The position numbers were made by a program, and so were the translations under genes. DNA of 64,000 nt from Variovorax sp. J2L1-78 (lineage in GTDB: Bacteria; Pseudomonadota; Gammaproteobacteria; Burkholderiales; Burkholderiaceae_C): the NCBI RefSeq assembly GCF_030317205.1, contig NZ_JASZYB010000001.1, positions 248,001 through 312,000 on the forward strand. The letters run 5' to 3'. Under the pieces are notes generated by a model. The model saw only the letters and a list, made by a program, of their open reading frames with translations. It ran no database searches and was not told the origin of the DNA. Numbering within the stretch: the stretch's first letter is position 1; each line of letters opens with the position of its first letter. Of this stretch, positions 1 to 9,165 are shown one piece after another.

Positions 1-120
1 GGGCGACAGATTGCGGGGCAAGCCCCATTGCCGAGACGAAGGCGAATGCCGAAGCAAGGGATGCGAGCGTGGGGTGCTTGCGCCTCAACGCGCCGACCCG
101 TGGCGTTGAAATTTCGGAAC

Positions 121-300
121 TCATTTGGTTTCCAAGTGCTTTTGCACCGCAGCCACGGTGGGACCCACGGCTTGCACAGCGGCCTTCAATTGCTCGGCCG
201 TCACGCCCAGCTTCTTCGACCAGTCGCGTAACTCATAGTCTTCATGGATATTGATGCGAGTTCGGTCTTGCCCACCGGATTGGGATTTGTCGTCTGCCAT
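121..300 (-). CDS. DUF3606 domain protein, 59 aa
   Basis: This is a small soluble protein of the DUF3606 family. The core reads RINIHEDYELRDWSKKLGVT and is followed by a helix with the family pattern EQLKAAVQAVG. The start is set at the ATG of MADDKSQSG; a longer in-frame extension has no family character. Family members are short, abundant proteins of unknown function, common in Burkholderiales and often near stress or repair genes. It lies divergent to the DNA ligase D gene, 169 bases away, so the two may share a control region. The function is unknown. Confidence 0.85.
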   Translation of the reverse strand: MADDKSQSGGQDRTRINIHEDYELRDWSKKLGVTAEQLKAAVQAVGPTVAAVQKHLETK

Positions 301-469
301 GGTTTTCTCCTCTGAAAGAACGTCACCAAGCGTGCCGTCTTGCGGAATGTTGCGGCGAATGCCCTCCACGCCATGCAGGCGCGCAGGCAGCTGCTGTGGA
401 GGGGCAGTCCCACACCGCGACGAGCCATTCGGCCTCGATAGCTTGGGTGGAGCGTTCTAAGCTTTCGGG

Positions 470-3037
470 ATGGCTACCCGTTCTCCTGCAGGAGATCCTT
501 TGGCGCGTTATTGGGCGAAGCGGGACTTCGCTGTCACGTCCGAGCCGCGCGGCGAGCGTGGTGAGAATGGGTCTTCGCTGTCCTTCGTCATCCAGAAACA
601 CGCCGCATCGCGGCTTCACTACGACTTTCGCCTGGAACTCGATGGCGTGCTCGTTTCGTGGGCGGTACCGAAGGGGCCAAGCTTCGACCCCCTGGACAAG
701 CGGATGGCCATCCACGTGGAGGACCATCCCCTTTCCTACGGTTCTTTTGAATGAACCATTCCGCCGAAGCAGTACGGTGCCGGCACCGTCATCGTCTGGG
801 ACAACGGCACGTGGGAGCCGGTAGGCGACCCTCGTGAGGGGCTGGCCAAAGGGAAGTTGGTGTTCCGGATGCACGGGCAGAAGCTGTCGGGCCTTTGGGA
901 GCTGGTCAAGATCGCCAAGGGGGGCGAAAAACAGGCGCCCTGGATTCTCTTCAAGAAGCGTGACGAGTTCGCTCGGCCGAAAGCTGAATTCGACGTCGTC
1001 ACGGCGCTGCCGGACAGCGTTATCGCCAAGCCGCTCAAGAAGTTGCCAGCCGCGCCAGTGCACGGGCGCAAAGAAGCTGAGAGGCTGCCGGAGGGGCGGG
1101 CCGCCAAGACAGGGCGCGCAGGCGTGCCAGGCGCCGTGAAGGCGCCGATGCCTGCCACCTTGAATCCGCAACTTGCCACCCTGGCCACTGGGGTGCCGTC
1201 GGCAGGCACCTGGCTCTACGAGATCAAGTTTGACGGCTACCGCGTCATGACGCGCATCGACAAGGGCAAGGCCAAGATCATCACGCGCGGCGGGCACGAC
1301 TGGTCAGACAGGATGCCGCAGCTGTTGAAGGAACTGGAGCAATTGGGGGTGAGGTCCGCCTGGCTGGATGGAGAGATTGTCGTGCTGGACGACGACGGCC
1401 TTCCAAGCTTCAACGCACTGCAAAAGGGCTTCGATCGCGGGCGCGGAAGCGAGGACATCGTGCTGTTTCTCTTCGATGCGCCGTATTTCGAAGGCTATGA
1501 CCTTCGGGATGTCGAGCTGGTGTCACGGCGACAGCTGCTCAAGGCGCTTCTGGATGAACGTGGGACGGAACACGTCCGCTTCAGCGCCGACTTCGAGGCC
1601 GATCCGGCATCCATTCTGCAGTCGGCGTGCCTCATGAACTTGGAGGGCGTCATCGCCAAGCGCGTGGACTCACCCTACACGTCACGTCGTACGGAAGCCT
1701 GGCTCAAGCTCAAGTGCAAGCAGCGGCAGGAGTTCGTCGTGTGCGGCTACACCGACCGAACGGATGGGGCGGCGCAGGTGGGAAGCCTCCTGCTCGGTGT
1801 GCACGCTGCCGACGGTCAGCTCGTGTCGGTAGGCAGCGTCGGCACCGGTTGGGATGCCCAGGAAGCGGCCGACCTGAAGAATCGACTTGCCAAACTGGAG
1901 GTCGTGGACCCCCCATTTCGTGCAGGTGCCGCAAAGCCCGGACGTTGGTCGAAGCGCAAGGTCGGGAGCGAACGTTGGGTGAGGCCCGAGCTTGTCGCCG
2001 AGGTCGCTTTTGCGGAATGGACGCCCGACAACCAGATTCGGCATGCGTCCTACGTCTCGCTGCGCACCGACAAACCCGCGGCGGCCATCACCCGTGAAAC
2101 GGCCAAGGCCACCGCGCAGACGGCGAAGGCAAGCGGGCGTGGGTCGACCGGTGGCATCAAGGTCAGCAACGCGGACCGTGTCATCGACGCCAGTACCGGC
2201 CTCACGAAGCTCGACCTGGTGCGTTACTACGAGTCGGTGGCCGGCTGGATACTTCCTTACCTCAAGGGGCGCCCGTGCTCGCTCGTTCGCGGGCCTGCAG
2301 GCGTCAAGGGCGAGCTGTTCTTCCAGAAGCATGACGACAAGCTGAGCATGCCGGGCGTCAAGGAATTGGACGAGAAGCTGTGGCCAGGCCACAGCGCCCT
2401 GCTGGAAGTCGGAGCCTCCCAGGCATTGGCGAGCGCGGCGCAGATGAATGTCATCGAGTTCCACACATGGAATTCAACGGCCCGAAACATCGACAAGCCC
2501 GACCGAATGGTCTTCGACCTAGACCCGGGGGAAGGGACCACCTGGGAGCATGTCCAGGAGGCAGCGCTTCTTGTCCGCACTTTGCTCGGCGAGCTTGGTC
2601 TCGAGTCGTGGCTGAAGACATCCGGTGGGAAAGGGCTGCATGTCGTCGTGCCGCTTGCACCGCGGTTGGGCTATGACACGGTCAAGGCGTTCTCGCAGGC
2701 GGTGGTGCAGCACCTGGCAAGGACGATTCCATCCCGCTTTGTCGCCAAGAGCGGGCCCTCGAACCGCGTCGGAAAGTTGTTCGTCGACTACCTGCGCAAC
2801 GGACATGGCGCAACCACCGCTGCTGCGTTCTCCGCGCGTGCTCGGCCCGGCCCGGGTGTTTCCATGCCCGTCGACTGGGATCAGCTTCCGAAGCTGCGCA
2901 GCGGCGCGCAATGGACGGTCGCGACCGCCCGCGAGCATCTGTCGTTCCAGTCAATCGATCCCTGGCGGGCCTACTGGACCTCGAAGCAGGCGCTGGCTGG
3001 GCCGATGAAGATCTTGGGCTTCAAGCCTGTACGGTGA
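470..3037 (+). pseudogene. ligD: DNA ligase D (NHEJ) with an in-frame stop
   Basis: Multifunctional ATP-dependent ligase of bacterial non-homologous end joining. Read through, it is 855 codons in the order 3'-phosphoesterase ([16 protein letters not shown]), ligase (YEIKFDG, nucleotidyl lysine near residue 253) and primase-type polymerase (VFDLDPGEGTTW and KTSGGKGLH). The frame is kept throughout, but codon 95 (752-754) is TGA where the family has glycine (SFEGTIPPKQYG-like context), which fits a single GGA to TGA change. The downstream part is open from a TTG at 857, so a separate ligase-polymerase protein could be made. No ku gene is in the window. It is either a true nonsense mutation or a base-call error. 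Confidence 0.85.
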
Positions 3038-3113
3038 GTTCGATGTTCTCCTCCGACAGCGTGCTAACGTCGATGTCGATGAAGTTCTCCCATAACTTTG
3101 TGCGCGGAAATAC

Positions 3114-5228
3114 ATGAGTTCAACAAAGCCCAGCAGCGCGGCAGCCCCCATGTCCTTGCGGGAAAGGGAAGAGCAGCTGCGGCTGGCGATTGACGCCGCC
3201 GAGGTGGGGCTGTGGGACGTCGATGTTGCGACCAACACCTTGTACTGGCCCGCAAGAGTCAAGGCGATGTTCGGCATCTCCCCTGAAGCCGACGCGACGT
3301 TGGACGACTTCGTGGCTTGTCTGCACCCGGTCGATGCACCCGAGGTACTGCGCGCATTCGCCGCCGCTCAGGACCCAGCCATCCGCACGGTCTACGACGT
3401 TGAATACCGGACCATAGGCAAAGAAGACGGCATCGTACGTTGGGTGGCAGCCAAGGGGCGCGGCATCTTTGACGACGCCGGGCAATGCATCCGCGCGATC
3501 GGTACCGCGATCGATATCACCTTGCGCAAACAGGCCGAGGCTGTGCAAAACGCCACGCAAAGGCGGCTGGACTTGCTCAACCGTATCGAGCACGCGACGC
3601 GCCCGCTGGTGGATGCTCTCGATGTGATGCAGACGACAGCGCAGTTGCTGGGGGAACATCTTGGCGCCACGCGCTGCGCCTATGCGGACGTCGAGCCTGA
3701 CAACGACCGTTTCACCATTCGCAGCGATTGGGCTCGGCCGGGCGTCCCGTCGAGCGCCGGCGTCTATTCCCTTGACCTGTTCGGCTCGCAAGCCAGAGTG
3801 AACTTGCGCAACGGACGCCACCTGGTGGTACACGACGTCGACCGTGAGCTCGGCGATGACGATGGGGGCAGCATGTTCAACGCCATCGGCATCAAGGCCA
3901 TCGTGTGCGCCGGCTTGGTCAAAGGCGGGCGACTGGTGGCAATGATGGCTATCCACCAGTCTGTCCCCAGGCAATGGTCCGAGGAAGACCTCCGGGTGAT
4001 CACAGAGGTGGTGGAGCGTTGCTGGACGCACATCGAACGTGTGCGCGACGCGGCCATGCTGCGTGAGCAGGACCGCCGCAAGGACGAGTTCCTAGTGACA
4101 CTGGCGCACGAGCTACGCAATCCCATCGCGCCGATGTTGTACGCCATCGCCCTCATGAAGAGAGAGCAAGATCCCTCGCGGCTGGCACGCCGAATCGACG
4201 TCATCGAACGGCAGGCGGCTCACATGGTTCGCCTGGTCGACGACCTGCTCGATGTCTCCCGCATCAACCGAGGCCTTGTGGAATTGAAGCGCGAGCTGAT
4301 CGACATCGCGCCGTTGCTGGTCCAGGCTGTCGAGGCGGCGACGCCGGCATTGGAAGGGAGCCGTCATCGGCTCACCCTGCAATTGCCTGGCATGACTGCG
4401 CCAGTGAATGCCGACCCGGCTCGCCTGGTTCAAGTTGTGACGAACCTGCTGAACAACGCGGCAAAGTACACGCCTGACGAGGGAGACATTCGGCTGTCGT
4501 CCTGGGTCGAGGGTTCGTTGGTAGTGATCGAGCTGGAGGACAACGGCCTGGGTATTCCGCCGGAAGATCAGGTCCGGCTGTTCGATCTGTTCACGCAGCT
4601 GCCCCACACCGGACAAAAGGCGCACGGCGGACTCGGGATCGGTCTGTCGCTCGTCAAGAGTCTGGTCGAGATGCACGACGGCAGGGTGACCGTGCGCAGC
4701 GGCGGGCTGAACCAAGGCAGCACCTTTCGCATCGAGCTGCCTTTGGCCGTCTCCTTGGCCGCACGCCAAACGGTGACGCAGGCGGCCGCAGCGGGAAACT
4801 GCGGTCGGGTGCTGATCGTCGAGGACAACCTTGACGGCCTGCGCACCCTGATGGAGCTGTTGCAGTCGAATGGGCACACCGTCCTGGGCGTCCCCGACGG
4901 GCCGGCGGCACTGCGCGTTGCAGGAGAGTGGCAGCCCGACCTTGCGTTGCTCGACTTGGGCTTACCTTTGATGGACGGTTACGAAGTTGCCGCGCGACTG
5001 CGCAGCGATCTGGGTCTGAAGGACACCCGGATCGTGGCGCTCACCGGCTGGGGCACCGAGCAGGACCGGGCCAAGACGACCGCCGCGGGCTTTCATGCGC
5101 ACCTGACGAAGCCGGTCGCGCCCGAGAGGCTTCTGCAACTCATCGACGATTTATTGAGGCCTCGCGACGCCGATCCGCACAGTCGTACCAGCCCAACTGT
5201 CGTTGGGCTCGACGCAGGGCGGGCCTAG
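3114..5228 (+). CDS. Hybrid sensor histidine kinase (PAS-GAF-HisKA-HATPase-REC)
   Basis: Predicted cytosolic two-component hybrid kinase of 704 residues. A PAS fold spans about residues 20-140 (AIDAAEVGLWDVD), a GAF-like domain about 155-310, and the dimerisation/phosphoacceptor helix has the H-box TLAHELRNPIAP with His332. The ATPase shows an N-box (VVTNLLNNAAKYT) and a G-box (GLGIGLSLVKSLVEMHDG). A C-terminal receiver begins VLIVEDN, with the phosphoacceptor aspartate in LLDLGLPLMDGYE and the conserved lysine in HLTKPV. No membrane segment is visible. The signal is unknown; PAS and GAF suggest a small ligand, light or redox. No cognate regulator lies next to it. It begins 76 bases after ligD. 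Confidence 0.93.
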   Translation: MSSTKPSSAAAPMSLREREEQLRLAIDAAEVGLWDVDVATNTLYWPARVKAMFGISPEADATLDDFVACLHPVDAPEVLRAFAAAQDPAIRTVYDVEYRTIGKEDGIVRWVAAKGRGIFDDAGQCIRAIGTAIDITLRKQAEAVQNATQRRLDLLNRIEHATRPLVDALDVMQTTAQLLGEHLGATRCAYADVEPDNDRFTIRSDWARPGVPSSAGVYSLDLFGSQARVNLRNGRHLVVHDVDRELGDDDGGSMFNAIGIKAIVCAGLVKGGRLVAMMAIHQSVPRQWSEEDLRVITEVVERCWTHIERVRDAAMLREQDRRKDEFLVTLAHELRNPIAPMLYAIALMKREQDPSRLARRIDVIERQAAHMVRLVDDLLDVSRINRGLVELKRELIDIAPLLVQAVEAATPALEGSRHRLTLQLPGMTAPVNADPARLVQVVTNLLNNAAKYTPDEGDIRLSSWVEGSLVVIELEDNGLGIPPEDQVRLFDLFTQLPHTGQKAHGGLGIGLSLVKSLVEMHDGRVTVRSGGLNQGSTFRIELPLAVSLAARQTVTQAAAAGNCGRVLIVEDNLDGLRTLMELLQSNGHTVLGVPDGPAALRVAGEWQPDLALLDLGLPLMDGYEVAARLRSDLGLKDTRIVALTGWGTEQDRAKTTAAGFHAHLTKPVAPERLLQLIDDLLRPRDADPHSRTSPTVVGLDAGRA

Positions 5229-5293
5229 TCACGCTGCCGGCGGGTGCACGCTTCACTTTTGGTCGCGGGCTGCGTGTCCTGACCGCGCTAGAA

Positions 5294-5313
5294 TACTGTT
5301 ATTTTGTACAGTA
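5294..5313. promoter_or_regulatory. LexA (SOS) box upstream of the AlkB-like gene
   Basis: The 20 bases TACTGTTATTTTGTACAGTA match the proteobacterial LexA consensus TACTGT-N8-ACAGTA perfectly in both half-sites. The box lies 33 bases before the AlkB-family start codon and directly follows a TAGAAT that could be a -10 element, so bound LexA would block transcription. Binding is inferred from the match. Confidence 0.88.
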
Positions 5314-5346
5314 GTTGGATCAACCCAACCAGAAGAGTAACGGTCA

Positions 5347-5952
5347 ATGCAGAGCGAATTGTTTGCAGATGCCGAAGCTGCGGTGTCGATCGATGGGCTG
5401 CGGTACGAGCCAGATTTCCTGAGCGCCGATGAGGCGGCCGGTTTGCTCGACATCGTCTGTTCACTTCCTCTGCACCCGGCGAGGTACAAGGACTACGTGG
5501 CCCGCCGGCGTGTCGTGAGCTTCGGGGGGGCCTTCGACTACGACGAGAACATCCTTCGCTCAGGGGAACCGCTCGATGAACGGTTGGTGCCATTGAGAAA
5601 CCGCGTCGGTGCGTGGCTCGGCGTATCACCGCAGTCGCTGGTGCACGCACTCGTCGCCGAGTACACCCCTGGCACACCGCTCGGATGGCATCGCGACGTA
5701 CCCGACTTCGAGACGATTGCAGGGATCTCGCTCGGTGGCGAAGCGACGCTGCGCTTTCGACCCTATCCGCCGACCCATCCGAACGCGCGGGAGGTTCTGC
5801 AGTTGGAGGTCGCGCCGCGGTCCATCTACAAGATGGCCGGTGCCGCTCGTTGGGACTGGCAGCACTGTGTGCCGCCAGTGAAGGCACTGAGATGGTCCAT
5901 CACGTTTCGAACCCGGCGCTTGATTGCGAGTTCAGCGCGCCCGATCGGATGA
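5347..5952 (+). CDS. AlkB-family 2-oxoglutarate/Fe(II) dioxygenase
   Basis: Predicted oxidative demethylase of alkylated nucleic acid bases, 201 aa. It has the AlkB metal triad HRD (His115, Asp117) and His173, plus the 2-oxoglutarate-binding arginines Arg182 and Arg188 in RWSITFRTRR. The substrate-lid region is of the compact AlkB type (PGTPLGWHRD). A perfect LexA box precedes it, so induction by DNA damage is likely. A rho-independent terminator follows 47 bases after the stop, so it appears monocistronic. The exact lesion repaired (1-meA/3-meC or other) cannot be read from sequence. Confidence 0.92.
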   Translation: MQSELFADAEAAVSIDGLRYEPDFLSADEAAGLLDIVCSLPLHPARYKDYVARRRVVSFGGAFDYDENILRSGEPLDERLVPLRNRVGAWLGVSPQSLVHALVAEYTPGTPLGWHRDVPDFETIAGISLGGEATLRFRPYPPTHPNAREVLQLEVAPRSIYKMAGAARWDWQHCVPPVKALRWSITFRTRRLIASSARPIG

Positions 5953-5999
5953 CGCTTCGAGAATCGGTTTTCTTCTGGTCGGGATGAGCCCAGCCTTTC

Positions 6000-6025
6000 G
6001 GCCCGCCTTGCGCGGGCCTTTTTTT
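6000..6025 (+). terminator. Rho-independent terminator after the AlkB-like gene
   Basis: A 7-bp GC stem (GGCCCGC / GCGGGCC) with a 5-base loop is followed by seven T residues. Confidence 0.9.
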
Positions 6026-6152
6026 GGTCGACCAAGAGGACGCCGGGCCCCGAGCTTGCATGCGTCTGCGACGCTTACGCAGGCCTTCCGCCTCAAAGGT
6101 GCGCGTCAGCGTCCGACATCCATCGTCTCAAGCGAGACTATGGTCGGCGTCC

Positions 6153-6335
6153 ATGAGCACACACGACGACTCGAGAACCGAGAAGCGACCACTTCGTTGG
6201 ATGAAGTTATTACTTTGGGCATTGGCCATCGGCGCAACAGCGCTCGTCATCAGTTGGCTACGAGCGCCGGCCGGGGAGGCGGAGAGCCCATTGGGCAAGG
6301 AGCCAGCACAGCAGGTCGCGCCGCCGGCCAAGTAG
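6153..6335 (+). CDS. Small single-pass membrane protein, hypothetical
   Basis: A 60-residue ORF with a charged N-terminus (MSTHDDSRTEKRPLRW), one clear transmembrane helix (MKLLLWALAIGATALVISWL) and a short hydrophilic tail rich in Pro and Ala. The ORF extends further upstream, but this ATG directly precedes the basic region expected for an N-in anchor. No strong ribosome binding site is seen and the function is unknown. It converges on the next gene. Confidence 0.5.
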   Translation: MSTHDDSRTEKRPLRWMKLLLWALAIGATALVISWLRAPAGEAESPLGKEPAQQVAPPAK

Positions 6336-6363
6336 TCCAGCAGCGTCGTTGCACGACGAGCGC

Positions 6364-6786
6364 TCATTCCTCGGACTGCTTGAGGTATCGCTCGGCCCAT
6401 TGTTCGGCGTCGTCCGATCGCCAGTCGCCGGCAGCTGACTGATCGTCGAAGGGCCGCGCTTCCGGAATGCAGTACCAGCTCTGGCGAAAGTAATCGGCCT
6501 TGATGTTCTTGATGCCCAGCGTCGTTGGGATCACCTCGGTGCCAGTGATCAAGATGCCGTCGCGCTGGACCTTCACGATGCGCGCCTTGTCGAGGACAGG
6601 GACCACGTATCGTGCGCCGTCCTGGCCGATCAGCGTCGCCTTCATCACGTTCCACGGAGGGCTCTTTCCGATGACGCGCAGCTGGTAGCGCAGTTCGCCG
6701 CGGTATGGGAATTGGCGGACCACCTGCGTCGGCAGTTTGTCGCCTTTGCGGCGCAACAGGTAGACGGTGCAGAACACGTCGAGCAC
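6364..6786 (-). CDS. Conserved hypothetical protein, 140 aa
   Basis: Coding character is good and the protein is probably soluble (FCTVYLLRRKGDKLPTQVV at the N-terminus, WYCIPEARPFDD near the end). The start is a GTG four bases after the stop of the preceding minus-strand reading frame (6791 onward), so the two were probably translationally coupled. I recognise no domain, and no catalytic motif or membrane segment is visible. Confidence 0.65.
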   Translation of the reverse strand: MLDVFCTVYLLRRKGDKLPTQVVRQFPYRGELRYQLRVIGKSPPWNVMKATLIGQDGARYVVPVLDKARIVKVQRDGILITGTEVIPTTLGIKNIKADYFRQSWYCIPEARPFDDQSAAGDWRSDDAEQWAERYLKQSEE

Positions 6787-6790
6787 ATCG

Positions 6791-7122
6791 CTAGAAGGGC
6801 ACGTCGTCGGGCCGAGAGAACGACGCCGGGTTGGGCGGTCGCCTCACAGACGCCGGGTAGAGGTCGCCGAAGTGTTCGCCTGCCTCGGGATAGAGGCGGC
6901 GTGCCAGAACTGCGGGGTCTTCATCGCCGTGCTTCTCCGCCACTGCGGTTCCGAAGATCTCGAAGGCTGGCACCCAGAGCTCTTCCTTGTCGAATTCCAG
7001 CGCTTCCCAGGTGGCGGCGAAGACCTGGATCCAGGCCTCGCGGCCCGTGAGTTCTTTGCCGAAGAAGGACTTGATCGGGGTTGGTGATTGCCACTGGTCA
7101 GCTTTTGTGACCGCTCATCCAA
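6791..7122 (-). pseudogene. Conserved hypothetical, probably frameshifted near its start
   Basis: A minus-strand frame with strong coding character runs from about 7114 to a stop at 6791 (SPTPIKSFFGKELTGREAW, then EIFGTAVAEKHGDEDPAVLA). It has no ATG, GTG or TTG for its first 47 codons. An ATG at 7122 lies one base out of frame (MSGHKS then stop); removing one base near 7110 would join it to the frame as MSGTKADQWQSP. The gene is therefore either broken by a one-base indel or starts at a rare codon. It lies immediately upstream of the 140-aa gene and probably formed a pair with it. Confidence 0.55.
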
Positions 7123-7258
7123 TCCAAAAACTGTACATGCATCCAGTACTCCAGGCGGGCGGTACGTCGCTTAAACGGCTATGTAGGGGAAGTCTGAACG
7201 CTGCCTGACCTTCATCGCTGACAGTGACAAGGCGGATGAGCAAATAGAAGTCGTTCTC

Positions 7259-7444
7259 ATGAACCGGCGCCAACAGCTCATCGACACGATTCAGTCGCTT
7301 TCCCTGGAGGAGGGCACCCGACAACCGACCGCAGCAGCCTGGCTCGCGGAGCAAGACGAGAAGGCAAGGCGCCGCCGCGAAAACAACCCCAGCCAGGAAG
7401 CCGGTCAGGACTACAAGGACGACGGGCCTGGCTCGGGCGGGTGA
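7259..7444 (+). CDS. Short hydrophilic hypothetical protein, 61 aa
   Basis: Starts MNRRQQLIDTIQSLSLEEG and has a charged helical middle (WLAEQDEKARRRRENN) and a Gly/Asp-rich tail. It looks like a real small protein by composition, but no family is recognised and no clear ribosome binding site is seen. It lies in a region of broken genes. Confidence 0.4.
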   Translation: MNRRQQLIDTIQSLSLEEGTRQPTAAAWLAEQDEKARRRRENNPSQEAGQDYKDDGPGSGG

Positions 7445-7449
7445 GGTCT

Positions 7450-7576
7450 CGTTGCCGTCCTTCGATAAGGCTCGGCGGTCGGTACGTGCGCCGGTGGCAG
7501 TCGGGCTCATAAGTCGCCTCGCAGGCGACGATGCAATACCGGGCTTTGGTTTCTCCGCCTCGTAATGGCTGCACAT
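7450..7576 (-). pseudogene. Remnant of an SRAP/HMCES-type (YedK-like) peptidase gene
   Basis: The minus strand opens with MCSHYEAEKP, which matches the start of SOS-response-associated peptidases, where Cys2 is the catalytic residue that crosslinks abasic sites. About 40 bases on, a different frame reads KARYCIVACEATYEPD, resembling the internal strand of the same family. The stretch between, and everything after, is missing. This fits a gene with an internal deletion and loss of its 3' part. Confidence 0.4.
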
Positions 7577-7663
7577 TCGACAGATTCCTACGCCTCATCT
7601 GTCGTGCTTGCTCTACTCTGGCCGTCGCAGTAACGCCGCAAGCAGGGCAAGGAATCAAAGCTG

Positions 7664-7786
7664 ATGCATAGATGGCTGGACATCAACCGTTATCGCTACG
7701 GAGAGGATCTCATTTGGGAGACTTGGGTCTGTCTTGGAGCAGCTGCCGCTACGGCATTGATCGCCTGGGCGATGACCATCGACTGA
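7664..7786 (+). CDS. Very small putative membrane protein, 40 aa
   Basis: The ATG lies about 12 bases after an AAGGA-like ribosome binding site. The protein reads MHRWLDINRYRYGEDLIWET, then a hydrophobic Ala-rich helix (LGAAAATALIAWAMTI). No family is recognised. The polar head plus single hydrophobic segment supports a real small protein, but chance cannot be excluded. Confidence 0.35.
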   Translation: MHRWLDINRYRYGEDLIWETWVCLGAAAATALIAWAMTID

Positions 7787-8130
7787 TCGCAGGCCGCTGA
7801 AAGACTGCCGCGCATCGCGCCCAGCGGCCTGACACTGTCGTCACTGAGAGAAGTGGCCTCGCCGTCGGCTGGTGCGTGTCTGCGTTCGAAGCCGACGCAG
7901 AGAACGCCCGATGAACAAAGCCGATAGAGTTCAAAAGCTGCTTGGAGCTCTACCGTGCATGAAGAATTAGAGTTCGAAAACATCCGACAGCGTCGATGTC
8001 GCGGCGACGCCAATGCTCTGCTCGAGATCGGCCGAGAGAACGCATAGCAGAGCGTTGCGCCCCCTAACCCGACCTGTCCCGGTACGTCTGAATCCGCCGC
8101 CAAGAGCGGACATCCATCACCGCCAGCTGT
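7787..8130. other. Intergenic, no supported gene
   Basis: I see no frame with convincing coding character here. A 30-codon GTG frame at 7955-8047 with an upstream GGAG is the only candidate and is too weak to call. The region lies downstream of the AraC gene. Confidence 0.5.
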
Positions 8131-9081
8131 TCAGTGACTTCTCAAGCGCCTGACGCCATCTGTTGTGTCGTTGGACCGAAACCGCCCCGGGCTGTGCCCA
8201 GTGGCGCGCTTGAACGCCGCGCTGAAGGCGGTATCGGATTGGTATCCGACACGCTCGGCGATGCACGCCACGCTGTCGTCGCCGTGCCTGAGGGCATGAC
8301 GTGCGACCGTCATGCGCCATCGCACGAGGTAGTCGAGCGGCGTGCTCCCTGTCAGCTGCTTGAAGCGCACCGCAAAGGCCGTGCGCGACATGCCAGCCGC
8401 GGTCGCCAGGCGCTCGACCGTCCAAGGCGCCGCCAGATCGCCGTGCAACACAGACAAGGCCGCGCCGATACGGACGTCGCCCATGGCACCGAGCCAGCCC
8501 TGCGGCTGCGGCGTCGTCTGCAGGTACACGCGCAGCGCTTGCACCAGCACGAGTGCCGCAAGATTGGCTTGGGCGATCGTTGCGCCCGGCCGTGCTGCGC
8601 CTGTCTCCCATCGCAGCAGCTCCAGCAAGCCTGCCAGCGGCTTCGTGCCCGGGTCGGCGGTGCGCAGGTGGATGAAGGGTGGTAGATGGCGCAGCAGCAG
8701 TTCGCCCACCTCGCCCTTGAAGGCGAAGCGGCCGCTCGCGAGCATCACAGCGGCGCCTGCTTTCGGATCGCCGTAGCGCACCACGCCGTCGGGGCCGCGG
8801 TGGTCGCGGTACGCGAGGGCCGCCTCCTGTTCAGGGCCGGGTGGAACGCTGGCTGAGGAGAAGGGCTGACCATTGGTCAGCAGGTAGAAGTCGCCCTGGT
8901 CCAGTTGCACCGGAGGCACGCCCTTCAACTGAAGCTGCAGGCGACCTGCGAGCACACTGCCCAACTTGATGTGCGAGTGGTAGGCCGGGAAGCGGAAGGC
9001 CCAGCGGCCGTGTGCCTCGAAGCGAGACGACAACGTGCTGCTGACCTGCAGCATTGAGAGCACATCGGAGAGCGGGTCCAT
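8131..9081 (-). CDS. AraC-family transcriptional regulator (cupin-type sensor)
   Basis: DNA-binding regulator of 316 aa. The N-terminal half is a cupin-like ligand domain (AYHSHIKLGSVLAGRLQLQL, LDQGDFYLLTNGQPF). The C-terminal about 100 residues carry the two AraC helix-turn-helix motifs (VERLATAAGMSRTAFAVRFK and CIAERVGYQSDTAFSAAFKR). The ATG at 9081 is preferred over the TTG two codons earlier. It is divergent from the MFS transporter gene, 84 bases apart, a usual arrangement for a regulator controlling its neighbour's expression. The inducer is unknown. Confidence 0.92.
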   Translation of the reverse strand: MDPLSDVLSMLQVSSTLSSRFEAHGRWAFRFPAYHSHIKLGSVLAGRLQLQLKGVPPVQLDQGDFYLLTNGQPFSSASVPPGPEQEAALAYRDHRGPDGVVRYGDPKAGAAVMLASGRFAFKGEVGELLLRHLPPFIHLRTADPGTKPLAGLLELLRWETGAARPGATIAQANLAALVLVQALRVYLQTTPQPQGWLGAMGDVRIGAALSVLHGDLAAPWTVERLATAAGMSRTAFAVRFKQLTGSTPLDYLVRWRMTVARHALRHGDDSVACIAERVGYQSDTAFSAAFKRATGHSPGRFRSNDTTDGVRRLRSH

Positions 9082-9165
9082 CACCAAGCTGTTTTGTACG
9101 ATCGAAGAGGAAAATCGCGCTTCTGATTATTCAACAAGACGGCGCGGGCCACGACCATTGCGTCC

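Noticed and set aside
7955..8047. A 30-codon GTG frame with GGAG upstream
   Set aside because: Too short and without family or context; could be chance.
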